Assembly (NCBI GenBank): GCA_030760725.1
Contig: JASWHV010000001.1
Location: 27,277,928 to 27,341,927 of the forward strand
Direction of reading: 5' to 3'
DNA from: Neostapfia colusana
Lineage: Eukaryota; Streptophyta; Magnoliopsida; Poales; Poaceae
Length of the DNA stretch: 64,000 bases
Made by a program: the position numbers and the translations under genes. Numbering within the stretch: the first letter of the stretch is position 1; every line of letters starts with the position of its first letter. The notes beneath the pieces are model-generated. The model saw only the letters and a program-made list of their open reading frames with translations, searched no databases and had not been told where the DNA came from. Below are positions 12,476 to 25,376 of this stretch, one piece after another.

Positions 12476-15400
12476 TGTACAACCGGGCTTTCACACTCAA
12501 CACATGTTAACATAGGGAAAGAACTTCACTCCCTCATTTACACTCATGTACACATCCTCTATGAGTAGAGTGGAGGGGAACTTAAACACAAATTTGAATC
12601 TTTTAAAAGGATTCATATTCAGATAGTCCAAATGCATACAAGTGAACTCACCTATGCATTCCTCATGTATCAAAGAGCTGCTGGTCCAAATTTGGATATT
12701 TTTGGAGCTCATATACTGTTTATTTCGAGGAATAATTGAGGGAGAGTTCAAATTCAAATTTGAATTGGAATTCTGAACCAAACATGCTCAATTTTGAAAT
12801 CTGATTTCAGATTCAAATTCCTCACATCATTTTTGGCCTACACTCCAAGTTTGGGGAGATTTGAAAAACATTTGTGTGGGAATCTCAAAGCACCAAAAAT
12901 AGAAAAGAAATGATGTGCTATGGCCCACATGTCAGTCACCCCACACAGGCAACCAACTCTGTTTTCCTCCCGGTGCATGCGCGCGCGCCAGCTCCCGGTG
13001 TCCGACCCTGACTGATACTCTCTCGTGCCACCTCCTGCTCTACAGCTCGGCTCTCCGGCTCTTATCCTCCACCCCGATGCACAAACAAAATTTGCTTCTC
13101 TCCCAGCTCGTGCTCTCCTCTCTCGGTTTCTTTCCCCGCAAGAACGCCGGCGCTGTGCTTTCGGTTTCCCATCGCTCAGCCCTGTTGAGCTCCGGTTGCT
13201 CGAGCTTCCAAGACCGAAAAGGAGGGCAAGGGCGTGCACAAGTCATCTCCCAACTCAACTTGGAGGCTCCTACTCGTTTGCGCTTGGAATTTGATGATCG
13301 CCGCCGAGACCGAGGTGCAAATGGCAGACTTCACTTCGGGTCACCGTGGTCTCCTTCAACTCGCTGCACAAAAGGTGATCTATCCTCCCTAGATTGTAGC
13401 TGCAATCCTTATAGCAAATGATCAACCGGGTCGTGAGAATTTTCCAAATTCTTGAAACCTAGGGCAAACTAACCGAGCTCGGTTGAGATCCAAATTCGGG
13501 TTACATAATCCACCAACGCTCGAGCTAGCTTGCACGTAGCTTCTACACTCCCTAGCGCCCCTCCTCGAAGAATAACCGAGGAGAATCATCAGGAATTGAC
13601 GAAGTTCTAGCCGTTTTCCTAGCCGCCGGTGCAAAAGTGTTTCGGTTCACCATGGAGCTCGGGTTTGTCGGCCACTTCATCGGTATGGGCATCCATTTTG
13701 AGCTTCTCCACGATCTCCTGGTGCTTTAGAGCCAAAAATCCAAAAGTTTCATTTATAGTTGAGCTTGCACGATCTCGCCGGAACCCTAGGTTAGACTGCC
13801 GTCGTCGCGCATCCGTTTCCGGGTATCGCCGGCGGCCGGCGACCCCTCAAATGGGTTCAGCAGGTCGGAAAAAAGGGGGAGTCGGCAATTTTCGGCCAGT
13901 GGGGCAACCGGGAGCCCAATTCCGGCAACCCTTGCCGGATACCGCCGCCACCCGGATCTGTTTGGCGCGAGGTAGGAGAAGCACTGTGGCGTGGGACCCA
14001 CTGTCGGGATTTTAAACATTTCCAGGAATTTCAGTGTTAGTTCAAACTTCCAATAAGCCATAACTTGGTGTAGAATTGTCCAAAAATTGTCAAATAAATT
14101 GTGTTGGATTCCTCCCAGTGAATAATATCTAGGGGTGCATCGCAATATTTATGAAAATCTCTGGATTTAGCTCATTAATTCATTTAAGTAAAATATTGTA
14201 GAATTTATTCCAGGAGTTATGTTATTTGGAAAATTCTCAATTTTGGGCAGGACATTCCTACAAATATACTGGAACTCCAATAAAACTTTCAGAGGCATTG
14301 GACCTCATTTGCTTGGCAAAATGAAGTATCAATCCTTTATGTCTCTGAAAAATAGGAAAATGAACAGAACCAAATTTCAGCTTTTCCCCAATCCTTGTAA
14401 AATCCATATCTCCATGTAGGAAACTCCAAAAATGGTAAAACCAATTCCTATGGACTCAGAACATTTTGTACTTCCCAAAAACTTCACTTTTCAGCATAGT
14501 AAAGTTTAATATATAGGAGGTAAAGGCAGAATAGTTAAAACCACATAAGGAATTGTTGTGATCACATTGAGCAATTATACGAGCTCAAATTTTTTACACT
14601 GCCTACATACCTTCCCTTGAAGCCATCGTTAAATTTTCAGCTTCATTGGACCTCTATAACTTGAGCTACTATTCTTTAGGTCTAAGTGTTCATATGAGGA
14701 CTTAATCACATGGTGATTAATTTTACCTCCCTTTCACCTAGCATTCTTCCTCTTTAAGGTTGTAGATCCAACAACAGAAACCTTGCTGTTGTTTTCCCCT
14801 TTTAGTCTTAGTTAACTTGTGCAACCACATTAAATCACTTTCTAAGTTACTTTTGAAATATATGTGCATTGTATCTTATTAGCTTACGTGACGTCGACGC
14901 TCGACGAGGAGATCAACTCCGAGGTGAGGATCTCCCTCTCATGACGGACTTAGCGGACTCTCCAGAGGAATATTAACTTCATAGACTAACAAAACCGTTG
15001 AGCAAAGAAAGCCCCAATTTGCATTTAATTACGGTTTCAAATTTTACTTTGCCTTCACCTCATGTTGATTAGTTTTATATTGTGCATTACATTTAGGATG
15101 TTTGGAACCCACATGCATGACTACAAAATCCCTGAGTAGAAGGACTAGTATAGGATTACCTCATCGTAGATGGCTAAGCTAATGTTGTAGATAGCCGGTA
15201 GAAGTCGAGTAGTAAAAAGCTAATCACGAGAAAGGTCTAGTAATGGAGTCTACTCGTGAGAAGTTGTTGATAAGAGCACTTTCATGAAAAGTGAGATGGG
15301 GACGGGGAGTTCATGTAGGATGGAGCGCTCAAGGTTGTCTCGACCCGCGATAGGTGTGACAATGCTTGGGACCACATTGGGCTTTGGCCGGTTATGGTAA

Positions 15401-16546
15401 GGCCAATGTAGAGATTGGGTATTAGCCCCATCCGTGTCAATTAAGGACTGCTCCGTATGCGGTCCTGCTGGACAAGTTTGAGTTGTACCGGATATATAGT
15501 GGGGTACGGGACCCATGAAACCGATGTAAGTCGATGGACCGTGATATAGAAACTCATCCTTCGCATGGGAATGGCGTTGAGAAGGCGGGAGGTGTGAATC
15601 TTTTAGCAGGCAACTTCGACGTGTCCGCGTAGAGGACCATCCTGCTCGGTGCGAAACATTTTTCTATGTCGGGATGTCGTGTGAAAGGTTGCTGCATACA
15701 ACGTAAGAAAGAGCTCTTTTGTGAGTCTTTCGAGGCGGGTGTATGTGTCGTGTATTCCGGGTTGTTATTGATTCAAATCACCGTCGCTCGCGGATAAGGA
15801 TTGAGCATACTTGCCCACTACACTGTGACGTAGTAAGAAGAGGAACAAAGTCTCTTAACATGTTGATCTTGGCTTATAATTGTATTGAAATCTTGATTGA
15901 AGTAGAGATAGTGCAAACTAAATTTCTATTCCACCTTAGGCTAGCAACATCGAGATAAGTGTTTCTTGTTTGATTGTGGACTTCCAGTGTTGTGATGCAT
16001 GAGGACCACTAAAATGAATGCTATAAAAATCTGAATATAAGGATCACTTTAGCCAAGCTTCATTTTTGCAAAGTCATATTCCTATCTTCTTACAACTCCT
16101 GCATGTAGAGTTACATGTTTAGGATTGACGGTTAAGACTTGCTGAGACTTAGTGCTCATGGTTGCTTCGTAGTTGTTTTTGCAGGTAGCAGGATGCCTGC
16201 TATGAAGATGGTTGTTCGGTGAGACGTCGAACCTCACGGTTCGTTTAACTCACCAGAAAACTAGCCGCTGCCTTACTTTGGTGAAGCTAGTAGGAAGCGT
16301 TCACGGGCTGAACGACTTCTCTTCGGCGTAGTTAGGGCCGAGAGTGAGTAAATGTCCAGTTCTATTTTCCGCTGCGTATGTACAACATGTGTACAATATG
16401 TTATAAAAGAGTTATGTTGAGAAATAAAAGGTTTCCTATGTTCTTACCGTCTTTTTCGTGCATGTTGTTGGGTTCCGCATCGCAAGGCAAAACCTAGTGC
16501 GATTCCTGGAGTAGGGACCCCAGACGGGAAGGGGCCCCCCACGACA
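12476..16546 (+). repeat. 5' LTR of element C
   Basis: Begins TGTACAACC directly after the seven-base gap and ends ...CACGACA just before the PBS; the exact end is uncertain by a few bases. It contains a GC-rich, CT-rich island (about 12950-14010) with chance ORFs, a site GAG|GTGAGG at 14921 where the other LTRs have the exon A donor, and a ...GTTTTTGCAG acceptor ending at 16191. The coding content of the two exons is not recognisable here. From about 15100 onward, segments match the R-U5 of the other Tekay LTRs. Confidence 0.72.
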
Positions 16547-16547
16547 G

Positions 16548-16560
16548 TGGTATTAGAACC
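16548..16560 (+). other. Primer binding site, element C
   Basis: TGGTATTAGAACC: initiator-Met PBS with two C/G-to-T/A type changes from TGGTATCAGAGCC, consistent with age. Confidence 0.8.
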
Positions 16561-18336
16561 GCATTGGGAATAGCACACATGAAAAGAGCATATTTTTGAA
16601 AACTTAGAAGTATGCGAGTGAGAAATGTATAGTACCACATAAGGACTATTATTAGCATAGTTACTTAAGGTGGCAAGCTAACAGTGTGTTATTATTCCGT
16701 ATTTTAATCCTATAACGACGCACCTACGTGGAGGTAAGCTTGGTAAGGAACGCCACCGAAAGCGGATCATTTTCTGTTAGCTCCCCCATACGAGGAAAGT
16801 AGTGTGGGATGTCCCGTTCAGAAATGGACGGGAAAGTGAATTTGTTTTCTAAGACTCTTCATGTCTTAGAGACATATGAAATGCACTAGCCTCCAGTGCA
16901 CATACCCAGGGGCAAGAGGAGGAGACCCCATCGTGTGGTTTGTAACACGAAGGATGTTCTCTAGGACTTTTCATGTCCTATGAGGCATATGAAAATGCTG
17001 TTACACCGGTGTGCTTAATTGCAAAGGTGTGGATCCATCTGTCGGGTGGTGAATAACCCGATCATGTACCTTGAGACGTGACCTAACTCAAGGACGACCC
17101 GTATGGCAATGATACGGGGCGTATGTTTTTACTATGATATGGACCTGCTTGAAATGACAAACCTTTGTGTGCTTCACTATTGAGTGGTTTTATGCAGGTA
17201 CCTTGACCACATTAGAACATTTCATTTAGAAAATGTGTGTGAGTGATCGTTAGTCATCACTTGAGACGTATATGCCGGTATAAAGCCGGTTAGGATTTTT
17301 GACTTTGTGAGGAAATGTAGTACCGTGATATGTTATTAACTGCATGAAAAAGGAAATTTTCAAAGAAAAGAGGAAATTTGAAGTCTAGGATTCCATTAGG
17401 GGTTAATAAACTCCTATATTGAACTAAGAGTCAATTGCGAGTATAGATTCATTCTTAAAGACTTAGGAACAATCTCCCCTGTTTTGGCAGAATTTTGGCT
17501 GAAATTGAACAGACACAACTTTTGATTGTTTGAACCAATGGACGTGTGTGATACATTTCTGGAAAGCTTTTGAAGTCTTCTACAACTTTTCTGTGTAAGT
17601 CCAGAACAGAATCACCTTCCAAATGGATGAAAATCTCAGATGAGTATGAACTGTCCAAAAACAGGGCAGACACAAAATACTCTCTGTAATTTTCTGTATT
17701 TCGACTATAACTTCTTGTCTAAAAAGATCTAGGGGTCAAGTAATACACCATTGGAAAGTTTTTGATATGTCCTACGACTTTGTAGTTCAAAGTTTCTCCA
17801 GATTTGGAGTCAAATTGTATGAAATCTTGCGGACAAAACAGCCATTTTCAAATGAGGTGCTGTCAAAATTGTTCCAGATTTCTGTCAACCTTGAAATATC
17901 ATAACTTTTGCTCCAGAACTGATATGAAGGCAAATAAATACTCTTTGGAAATATATTGAAGTTAAATATAACTTTTATATTCAGTTTGAGACCTGAAATT
18001 GCCATTTTCATATTCAAAGTCTGGGATAAAGGCCAACTGGTCAGTCTGAACAGAGCATTGCTCATTGCCCATGTAACTTAGGACTTGATGTGGACAGGGA
18101 TGTTTTATACTTCTCTAAGTTCCATAACCTGTTCTAGAGTTATCTTTTATATTTGCAACTGTTGGAATTAAGGGTTTGGACAAACTTGCTCACATTTGGT
18201 AGATTTCAGAATTGTCAAAACCCTTGTTAGCTTGTGTAGTGCTGCAATATTGATGTGATTCTTTTACGGTTAATATTTTCAATTCAAGTTAAGTTGTAAC
18301 TTTGAATTTTAACAGTAAATCGCTAACTCTTGCAGT
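16561..18336 (+). other. Tekay element C leader
   Basis: About 1.8 kb between PBS and the gag ATG at 18337. It carries the stem-loop array (16785-17118) and an AT-rich distal part that aligns by eye with the leaders of B, G and H. It ends in ...CTCTTGCAG-T-ATG, a good match to a splice acceptor directly before gag. Confidence 0.75.
16785..17118 (+). other. Stem-loop array in leader of element C
   Basis: Stems: CCCATAC 16785 with GTGTGGG 16802 (one G-U); TCCCGTTC 16812 with GGACGGGA 16826 (one G-U); CTAAGAC 16849 with GTCTTAG 16863, loop TCTTCAT; TGCACT 16882 with AGTGCA 16895; TCGTGT 16931 with ACACGA 16945; TAGGAC 16962 with GTCCTA 16975, loop TTTTCAT; TCGGGT 17042 with ACCCGA 17056; CCTTGAG 17069 with CTCAAGG 17087; CCCGTAT 17098 with ATACGGG 17112. 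Positions match the array in G, but most stem sequences differ while pairing is kept. Confidence 0.7.
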
Positions 18337-19183
18337 ATGGATCACCCTCATTCTAGGGGTGAGGTTGGTGAGTTGAGTCACAGAGGGAATAATTCGCCAC
18401 AACACCAAGTGCTGACATCGTCAACCAGATTGGCGGAAGTCTTGGGAAAGATGGTTGAGTCTCTCGACTTGTTGGTGCAACAAAGCATATGACAGGATAC
18501 GCTACAGCATAATCCCCGCCAAGTACTTATCTGGATTTTCTAGCAAGACAACCACCGGTTTTCTCGGAAGCGAAAGAACCATTGGAGTCGTCTCATTGGC
18601 TCCAATGTATTGAATCCAAGTTCGATATGATTGAGTGCGATGAATACCAAAAGCCTTTATTTGCCGCTCAACAACTCCACGGAGCCGCTGGAGCTTGGTG
18701 GGCGGAGTATATCACCACTCTTCCGGAAGGTCATCATGTGACGCGGGATGAATTCCAAAATGTGTTCTGGGCACGTCACATTTGTTCAGGAATTCTTCAA
18801 ACAAAGTATCAAGAATTTATGGAGTTAATGCAAGGAGAACGGAGTGCGTACGAGTACTTCCAGGAGTTTGAAGACTTGATGTAATACGCCACTCATATTG
18901 TAGACTCGGAAGCGTTGAAGTGTGATTTTTTCTTCCAAGGCTTAAATGTGGATCTTAAAGAACAAGTAGTTTTGTTCAATAACGGTATTTACAATGAGTT
19001 GGTAAATGTTTCTATTATTAAAGAAGACATGCATCTCCATTGCCAAGCGGAGTTGAAAAGGGGTATACCACCGGACAGTGATATCGAGGTTTCTCTAAAC
19101 TATCGAGTGTGGTATTACTCGCCAGTCAGGCAATGATTAAGCATCAGGCAACACTTTTAAGAGCCTTCAGCCAAAACTACCTG
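18337..19183 (+). pseudogene. Tekay-type gag, degenerate, element C
   Basis: Capsid precursor remnant. It starts at ATG 18337 (MDHPHSRGEVGE), has TGA at 18490-18492, shifts frame before 18582, and then reads the gag core: WLQCIESKFD, AAQQLHGAAGAWWAEY, and QEFMELMQGERSAYEY, which aligns with LKQGGRSAHDYS of G. A TAA at 18882-18884 stands where CAA (Gln) is expected. The frame ends near 19136 at VWYYSPVRQ, equivalent to VYRTPSGQQ before the knuckle region. The CCHC knuckle and protease are absent, replaced by a Tat fragment. Confidence 0.85.
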
Positions 19184-20101
19184 GGCGGGGAGGGTGCCAT
19201 AGGCATGCCGACCGTCTGGTTGCCGACCCGGCCAGACCTGCCCGCCCTGGAGCGGCAGGTGGCCTCGTCGTCTCTCACCGAGGGAGGTGATGTTCACCAT
19301 GGTCACCTAGAGAGCGCGAAAAGCCCCCTTCCTGGCACGCCAAATGTTGAAGTGTTTCTACGACACTTCTCCCGGTTTGCTACTGGAGCATCCCGTGGAG
19401 GTTCTTTGATTGGAGGGACTTGATGCTTCTAGAGCGATCGAACTCCATAGAGAGTGTGAACACGAGGGTTTACATGGTTCGGGCCGCCCCGGAGCATAAA
19501 ACCCTACGTCCACAGGAGTGATTGTTCTATTGCTTGTGTGTGTGGACTGAAGCCGAACTCTTTTTCGGGTGTGCATCCTGGTTCTTTTATAGTCCAAGGC
19601 TGGGGTGGCTACAATGTGGCTCTGACCAGAGCGGTCGGTGGAGGAATTAAGTCCCCCTGCGTGGCGCCCTGAGCACCTCAGTCTGCACAGCAGGTGATGA
19701 TGAAGACGCCATCTTGTCGCCACGTCCTCTTGCTCTGCTGAGCAGCACTGTGTCGTTGGACGGCACTATACCACTGTCACACCCCGCCGCCCTGTCTTAT
19801 CACCATGATGGCGAACAGGCGGTGGATGGAGGCGTGCGCCGTGCGCCATGCTTCTGGGGAAGGCGCAAGCCTTGAATGCACGACCTGACAGCGCACTCCC
19901 TTCTTGACTTCTTCGACCCTCGGCCCACAACAGATCATGGGACACGCGGCTGCTCCGGAGCCCTCCTCAGCGGGGAGGAGGTTCGGAGCCCAGATACACG
20001 TGGAAGCTCCGGACCTCACCTCAGCGTGGAGGCTTAGTCCGGGGCCAAGGGCACGTGCCGGGGCTGTTCATCACCATGGTGCTGTTCTGCTCTCTTTGTC
20101 A
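19184..20101 (-). mobile_element. Tat-type element fragment: 5' LTR and start of gag region
   Basis: Reading leftwards: LTR 20101-19345 (TGACAAAG... to ...CTTCAACA), PBS 19342-19325 (TGGCGTGCCAGGAAGGGG), and a short leader ending near 19184 with a possible gag ATG. TTGGACTATAAAAG on the minus strand (around 19580-19600) is the promoter TATA region and is shared with the LTR of element I. The internal body and 3' LTR are missing, so this is a truncated insertion accompanied by loss of element C sequence between gag and RT. Confidence 0.75.
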
Positions 20102-20452
20102 AGTAGAAGGATGATACATTGAGACTATGCGTAGATTATCATCCTTTGAATGCTGTCACTATCAAGAATAATATTTTATTCGATCAACTAGTCGGTGCAA
20201 AGGTAGTTTCCAAGATGGATCTTCAGTCTGGGTATCACCAGATAAAAATACGGGCAGAAGATGTACCAAAGACGGCATTCTCAACAAGATATGGACTTTA
20301 TGAATATCTTGTCATGTCATTTGGATTAACCAATGCTCCGGCACATTTTATGTATCTCATGAACTCTGTGTTCATGCCGGAGTTAGACAAGTTCATCGTG
20401 GTTTTCATCAACGACATCTTGGTCTATTCAAAGTCAGAAGAAGAACACGCTG
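20102..20452 (+). pseudogene. Tekay-type RT fragment, element C, catalytic Asp lost
   Basis: Reverse transcriptase remnant from LRLCVDYHPLNAVTIKN to VYSKSEEEHA. About seven residues after TIKN (KYPLPRI in the other copies) are deleted. The active site reads VVFINDILVYS instead of FIDD, a G-to-A type change that removes a metal-binding aspartate. It is cut at 20452 by the LTR of CRM element D. No continuation of this element was found further right. Confidence 0.87.
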
Positions 20453-21332
20453 TGATGAGGACATCACAATAGCGGATACACACATTGAATTACAAGGACC
20501 AATGACAAGAGCACGAGCACGATTATTAAATCAGCAGGTGAACTCGTTCCTAACTTCCTTTGCATATAAGTTTAAGAATGAATGCTATGTGATTTCATTG
20601 TTATCAGGAACATTGGAGAAGATCATCAAGTGAAGGGTAGAGGACTTCGGAACATGGAGAACCAACTGGGATTGTACACAAGTTGATGGAGATAGTTTAC
20701 AACTCGGACTCGAGTTTAACTCGGAATCCAGGAATAGTCCACCTTAAAACGGACGTCCAGGATACATACGGACTCTGTTTTTGACGTTCAACATATGCAC
20801 GGAAAGCTGAGAGGATAAACTTGCAAATGGAACTGGCCCAATGTCAAAATTCCTTTGGAGTCAAAGGGAATCTTCGAAACTATATCAAGTTTATAGTCTG
20901 TCAGGGTGTTGCATCACCTAGTTGGGCCATTGGGCCTTGTATCTAGTCCAAGTCCATTATGTACGTGTCTTAGGGTTAGGTCATGACCCAGAACCCCCTG
21001 ATCATCCTCCATCTCCTTTATACCCCTCAGCCACCATCACAAACGACGGGTTTTGCTTAGATAAACAGCCGCCATTCTACGGTTTTGTGAGACCCCAACT
21101 TCGTAATTTTCAGATCGCCTCTTCTATGTTCTTGCTCATGTTGTCAGTTGCACTTGCAGGTATTATCCTTCTTGGCAAGGTCAATCATGTGCTACACGGT
21201 TGATAACCAATGGAGCAGTGGTTTAGTGATTGCAGGCGTGTTCGAGCTGCTCAAGTGTCGCAGATCATCAACGTCGAGTTCTCCACCTCAATCGACCTAC
21301 CTTTCGGAGGATCGGGCCTAACCTTCTCATCA
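20453..21332 (+). repeat. 5' LTR of CRM element D
   Basis: Starts TGATGAGGACATCACAA and ends CTTCTCATCA; 880 bp, about the length known for CRM LTRs. The first 140 bp encode the integrase tail, including LQGPMTRARARLLNQQVNSF, because in CRM elements the LTR begins inside the pol ORF. TTTATACCCC (about 21018) is a weak TATA candidate. Confidence 0.88.
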
Positions 21333-21334
21333 AT

Positions 21335-21351
21335 TGGTATCAGATTCCAGG
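21335..21351 (+). other. Primer binding site, CRM element D
   Basis: TGGTATCAGATTCCAGG, complementary to initiator-Met tRNA over the first ten bases and more, two bases after the LTR end. Confidence 0.88.
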
Positions 21352-22580
21352 TTGCCCATGAGGTACATTTATTTCCCATTATATTAGTTATGTTTTTTCG
21401 TACCTAGAGTCCACAGAAGAGCCACAAAAAAATACCGCTTCCTAGCCTATAGGGCCTGCAGTTTTTGTTTTTCGGTTTGCATTGTTGAGTTTGCATTCGT
21501 GTGGTCGAGTATTGTTACTGGTTTAGCTTTGTGTTTCGGGTCCTAGTTATTATGTTTCACCCTTGTTTTCTTGCTGTTCGACACCTATTCCACAATCCCT
21601 AAACAACAAGCCGATCCACCACGTTCATCGGTTTGCCCTAGCTAGCCGCCTTGCGTGAACTCCCGCATCGCCAGCCCTAGATTAGGTGACAAACTTTTGT
21701 GCCAATCATCCTTGATTCATCACACACCACCCTATAAGTCGCTGTGCAAATTTCTGATCATTTTCATATCCGATTGCGAGATCTGTCCTAAAACCAAGTT
21801 GGAATCACCATCTAAAAACTGTAATTTGGACAGTCTACCTTAAAACGGCCGTAACTTTCGCATACGAACTCGAAATTGGACGATTTTTTTAAAAATATCT
21901 ACGTGAAATTTCGCATTTGATTCTCCCCGGCTTTGCCGAGTTCGGCAAAATTAGATTGGCCAAAATTCTCTCAAAAGATAGCCTTTTCGGCCTCCGAAGT
22001 TCCAGCAAGAATTTTACAGAATCTTCTTGATTTTCTATAGGCCACATAATACGTCCAATTGAGTTGAAAATTTGTGTGCTTCCTATATTTGTGCTCCTGA
22101 GTAAAGAAAAATATCAAAAAATATAAAAAATGATTGTGAAGAGCACACATATTAAAGCAATTAGCCTAGTCTATACACTTGTGGTGCTGTGATTGTTGGT
22201 CATATCATTCTTCTTTCTTTTGTCTTACTACTTCCTTGTGTTGTGCTAGTCCTAGAATACTCGGTTAACCAGCAACAGTTTCCTAAATTGAATATTTATT
22301 CAACTTTGTTTAGCTGTTAACGATTTCTGCTCATTAGCCACCATACTTTGCCATCCAAGCTCCACCTTTTTCTCTTGAGCAGAACAGGTACCTTTGCAAT
22401 CACACCATGCTTCATTGGGTTATCTCACCGTCCACACCACCTGTTGTGTTGGTAAGAACACTTGTAAGAGCGTGGTAAGACGCTTGAGATAGAGCCCACG
22501 TTCTCCACATTGGCACTGCCCTTTCTCGTTGATAGGGATAACACTTTTTTGTTGTTGTTGTTTTTGTTTCATCACTAACC
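21352..22580 (+). other. CRM element D leader
   Basis: Noncoding leader of 1.2 kb, related to that of element A. It holds three GTAAGA hexamers at 22452, 22464 and 22475, a TTGATAGGGATAACAC motif and a T/G-rich tract before the gag ATG at 22581. No conserved ORF was seen. Confidence 0.7.
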
Positions 22581-25376
22581 ATGTCAGATAACAACGACGA
22601 GGAGAACAACAACAGGGAGAGTGATTGTGTTTTACATGCAGAGCTTTGTGACATGATGCGGACAACAGAGAATACACTAGCGAACTTGACTCGCCAAGTC
22701 GCCGACCTTGCTGTTTGGATAGACAATATGGAGGCGCGATTGCCTCCCGTTGAAGCACGTGACGATGATGCTTTTGACGTGGAAGACTTTGATGACCATC
22801 CACGACGTCCATTTCAGCGCCGAGGTAGGGGATGTAATAATTGTTACAATTACAATGATCGCCCTTCTGATGATCCTTTTGCTAAAGTAAAATTTACTCC
22901 CTCTTTTTATGGTGCTTATGATGCTGAGGCTTATCTTGATTGGGAGATGATACTAGAGCAAAAATTTAATGCCCATCTTGTTCCTGAACAACATAGGGTT
23001 CGTCAAGACACTAGTGAGTTTAAGGATTTTGCTATCATATGGTGGAATGAACTTGTTAAAACTAGGACTGATCCTCCAACATGGGAGAGATTAAAAGATG
23101 CTATGCGTGTTCGATTTGTTCCTCCTTTTCAGTGCGACCTTCGAAAAAAATTGCAATGCTTGGACCAAGGTAACATGTCCGTAGAGGAGTATTATCAAGA
23201 GTTAAAGAAAGGTATGTTGCGCTGTGGGGTTGTAGAGGACATGGATGATAAAATAGCTCATTTTTATGGGGGGGTTGAGACGTGAAATTCAGGACATTGT
23301 TGATTACAAGGAATATGATACTGTTAACAGATTGTTTCAGCTTGCTATGTTGGCAGAAAAAGAATTGCAGGGACGCCAAAAACAGCAACATCGCACAAGG
23401 AGCACCTTCACGCCGCGTTCAACTTCTACACCACCCAAAACAGCACCATCTTCGAGTTTTCGTGCACCCACTACGCCATCCAATGGCGGACAACGATCAA
23501 CACCTGCTGCTGTGCCTCCTCACGTGCAGGACGGTGGCAAAACGATACCATTCAAGCCTACGTCTTCAACACCTTCTACGAGTCGCACTTACGACATCAA
23601 GTGTCATCGCTGTCAGGGACTTGGTCACATGATCAAATATGGCCCAAGCAAGCGAGCATACATAGCACGCAACGATGGCGGGTATGATAGTCTTCGGATG
23701 TTGAAGATGAGTATTCTCTTGCTACTAACATTGCAGGCACAAATGATGACCAATATAGCTCCGATAAAAAGGTTCTTGGTACAGAAGCGACGGAGAAGTA
23801 TAGGAGCATCATTGTGCAGCGTGCTTTGAGATCCAAAGTGGAGGCCAACGACAAACTACAACGACACAATCTCTTTCACATGTTCCTCGTCGTCAAGAAT
23901 TATCGCGTACACACTATAATTGATGGAGGCAGCTGCAATAACTTGGTGAGCATTGATGTCGTCAACAAACTAGGATTGACAACAAGAGCACATCCTCATC
24001 CATACCACATTCAATGGTTCAACAACAGCGGTAAGGTTCGGGTAACTCAAACAAAAAGAGTACATTTTTCGATTGGCTCTTACAATGATTTTGCTGATTT
24101 TAATGTCGTTCCTATGGATGCTTGTTCTCTTTTATTGGGTCATCCTTGGGAAATTGATACGGATGCTATTCATCATGGTAGAACCAATAAATATACTCTC
24201 ATGCATAAAGGAAAGAAAATCACTTTGCTTCCAATGACCCCTGCTGAAATTGTGTGTTTTGATAAGAGTAAAATTAACGACGATAAAGCAAGAAAACTAA
24301 AATCTGAAAAACAGCAAGTCATTAAGTTAAAATCACCTTCATTGCTCACAACTAAATCTGATCTTGCTGATTTATTTGATGCTAAGGGGATGTGCTACAC
24401 TTTAGTATGCAAAAGAATCATGTTTTTACTTCATGAATTGTCTATTGCATTGCCCCCTGCTGTTGCTAACCTTTTGCAGGAGTTTGAGGATGTGTTTCCC
24501 TCCGAGATACCCCTGGGCTGCCACCTGTGAGGAGAATTGGACACAAGATCGACTTGATTCCAGGAGCAAGTTTGCCAAATCGTGCGGCGTACAGGGAGAA
24601 TCCGGAGGAGACTAAGGGAATTCAGTGACAAATTCAAGATCTATTGGACCGCGGGTACATTCGTGAAAGCTTTAGCCCTTTTTCCGTTCCTGTTCTTTTA
24701 GTTCCTAAGAAAGATGGTTTAGGCGCATGTGTGTTGATTGTCGAGCAATTAATAACATCACCATTCGATATCGTTATCCTATTCCTCGCTTAGATGACAT
24801 GCTTGATGAACTGAGTGGTGATATCATTTTTACAAAAATTGACTTGCGTAGTGGTTACCATCAAATGAGAATGGCATTAGGAAATGAATGGAAAACTGTA
24901 TTTAAAACCAAGTTTGACCTTTATGAGTTGTTAGTCATGCCTTTTGGTTTAACTAATGCACCTAGCACTTTTATGCGATTAATGAATGAGGTTTTACGTG
25001 CTTTTATTGGAAAATTTGTGGTGATTTACTTCGGTGATATCCCCATTTACAGCAAACCATATGACGAGCATCTCTCACATTTACATGCTGTTTTTTCTTT
25101 TTTGAGGGATGCACGCTTGTTTGGTAACCTCGGAAAGTGCGTCTTTTGCACAAATTGAGTATCGTTTCTTGGCTATGTCGTTTCCTTGCAGGGAATTGAG
25201 ATGGATGAGGCAAAAATTGTTGCAATCACTAGCTGGCCAACTCCAACAACCGTCGCACAGATGCGTAGTTTTTTTGGTCTTGCAGGTTTTTATCGTCGCT
25301 TTGTGTGGAGTTTAAGCACCATTTCAGCACCTCTTCATGAGCTAACGAAGAAAGGAGTGATGTTTCAATGGGGCGA
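22581..25376 (+). pseudogene. CRM-lineage gag-pol with several frameshifts and dead RT
   Basis: Starts at ATG 22581 (MSDNNDEEN). Gag reads to 23280, then shifts at a run of seven G (23270-23276; element A has five). A second shift lies near 23690 and a third near 24505, in the IPLG region. TGA 24627-24629 interrupts pol, and a one-base loss lies near 24720. Segments seen: gag core (YDAEAYLDWE); knuckle CHRCQGLGHMIKYGPS, where the last zinc cysteine is replaced by glycine; protease IIDGGSCNN; RT CVDCRAINNITI; active site YFGDIPIYS, which lacks the first catalytic aspartate; and the start of RNase H connection sequence ending at FQWGD. It cannot encode a working enzyme. The protein is collinear with element A. 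Confidence 0.88.

Larger units (their letters stand above)
12476..20452 (+). mobile_element. Tekay-type element C, decayed and interrupted
   Basis: 5' LTR 12476-16546, PBS, leader, degenerate gag, then a Tat fragment (19184-20101) in place of the gag/protease segment, then part of RT to 20452, where CRM element D begins. It faces away from element B, with only seven bases (12469-12475) between the two LTR starts. Its gag (MDHPHSRG...) and U3 differ from B, G and H, so it is a separate Tekay subfamily. The remainder of pol and the 3' LTR are not in the window. Confidence 0.8.
20453..25376 (+). mobile_element. CRM-lineage element D, 3'-truncated
   Basis: 5' LTR 20453-21332, PBS, a leader of about 1.2 kb, and a decayed gag-pol up to RNase H, cut at 25376 by a family F LTR on the opposite strand. 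It was inserted into element C's RT. The flanking five bases on the left are CGCTG; the matching right copy is not in the window. Confidence 0.85.
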
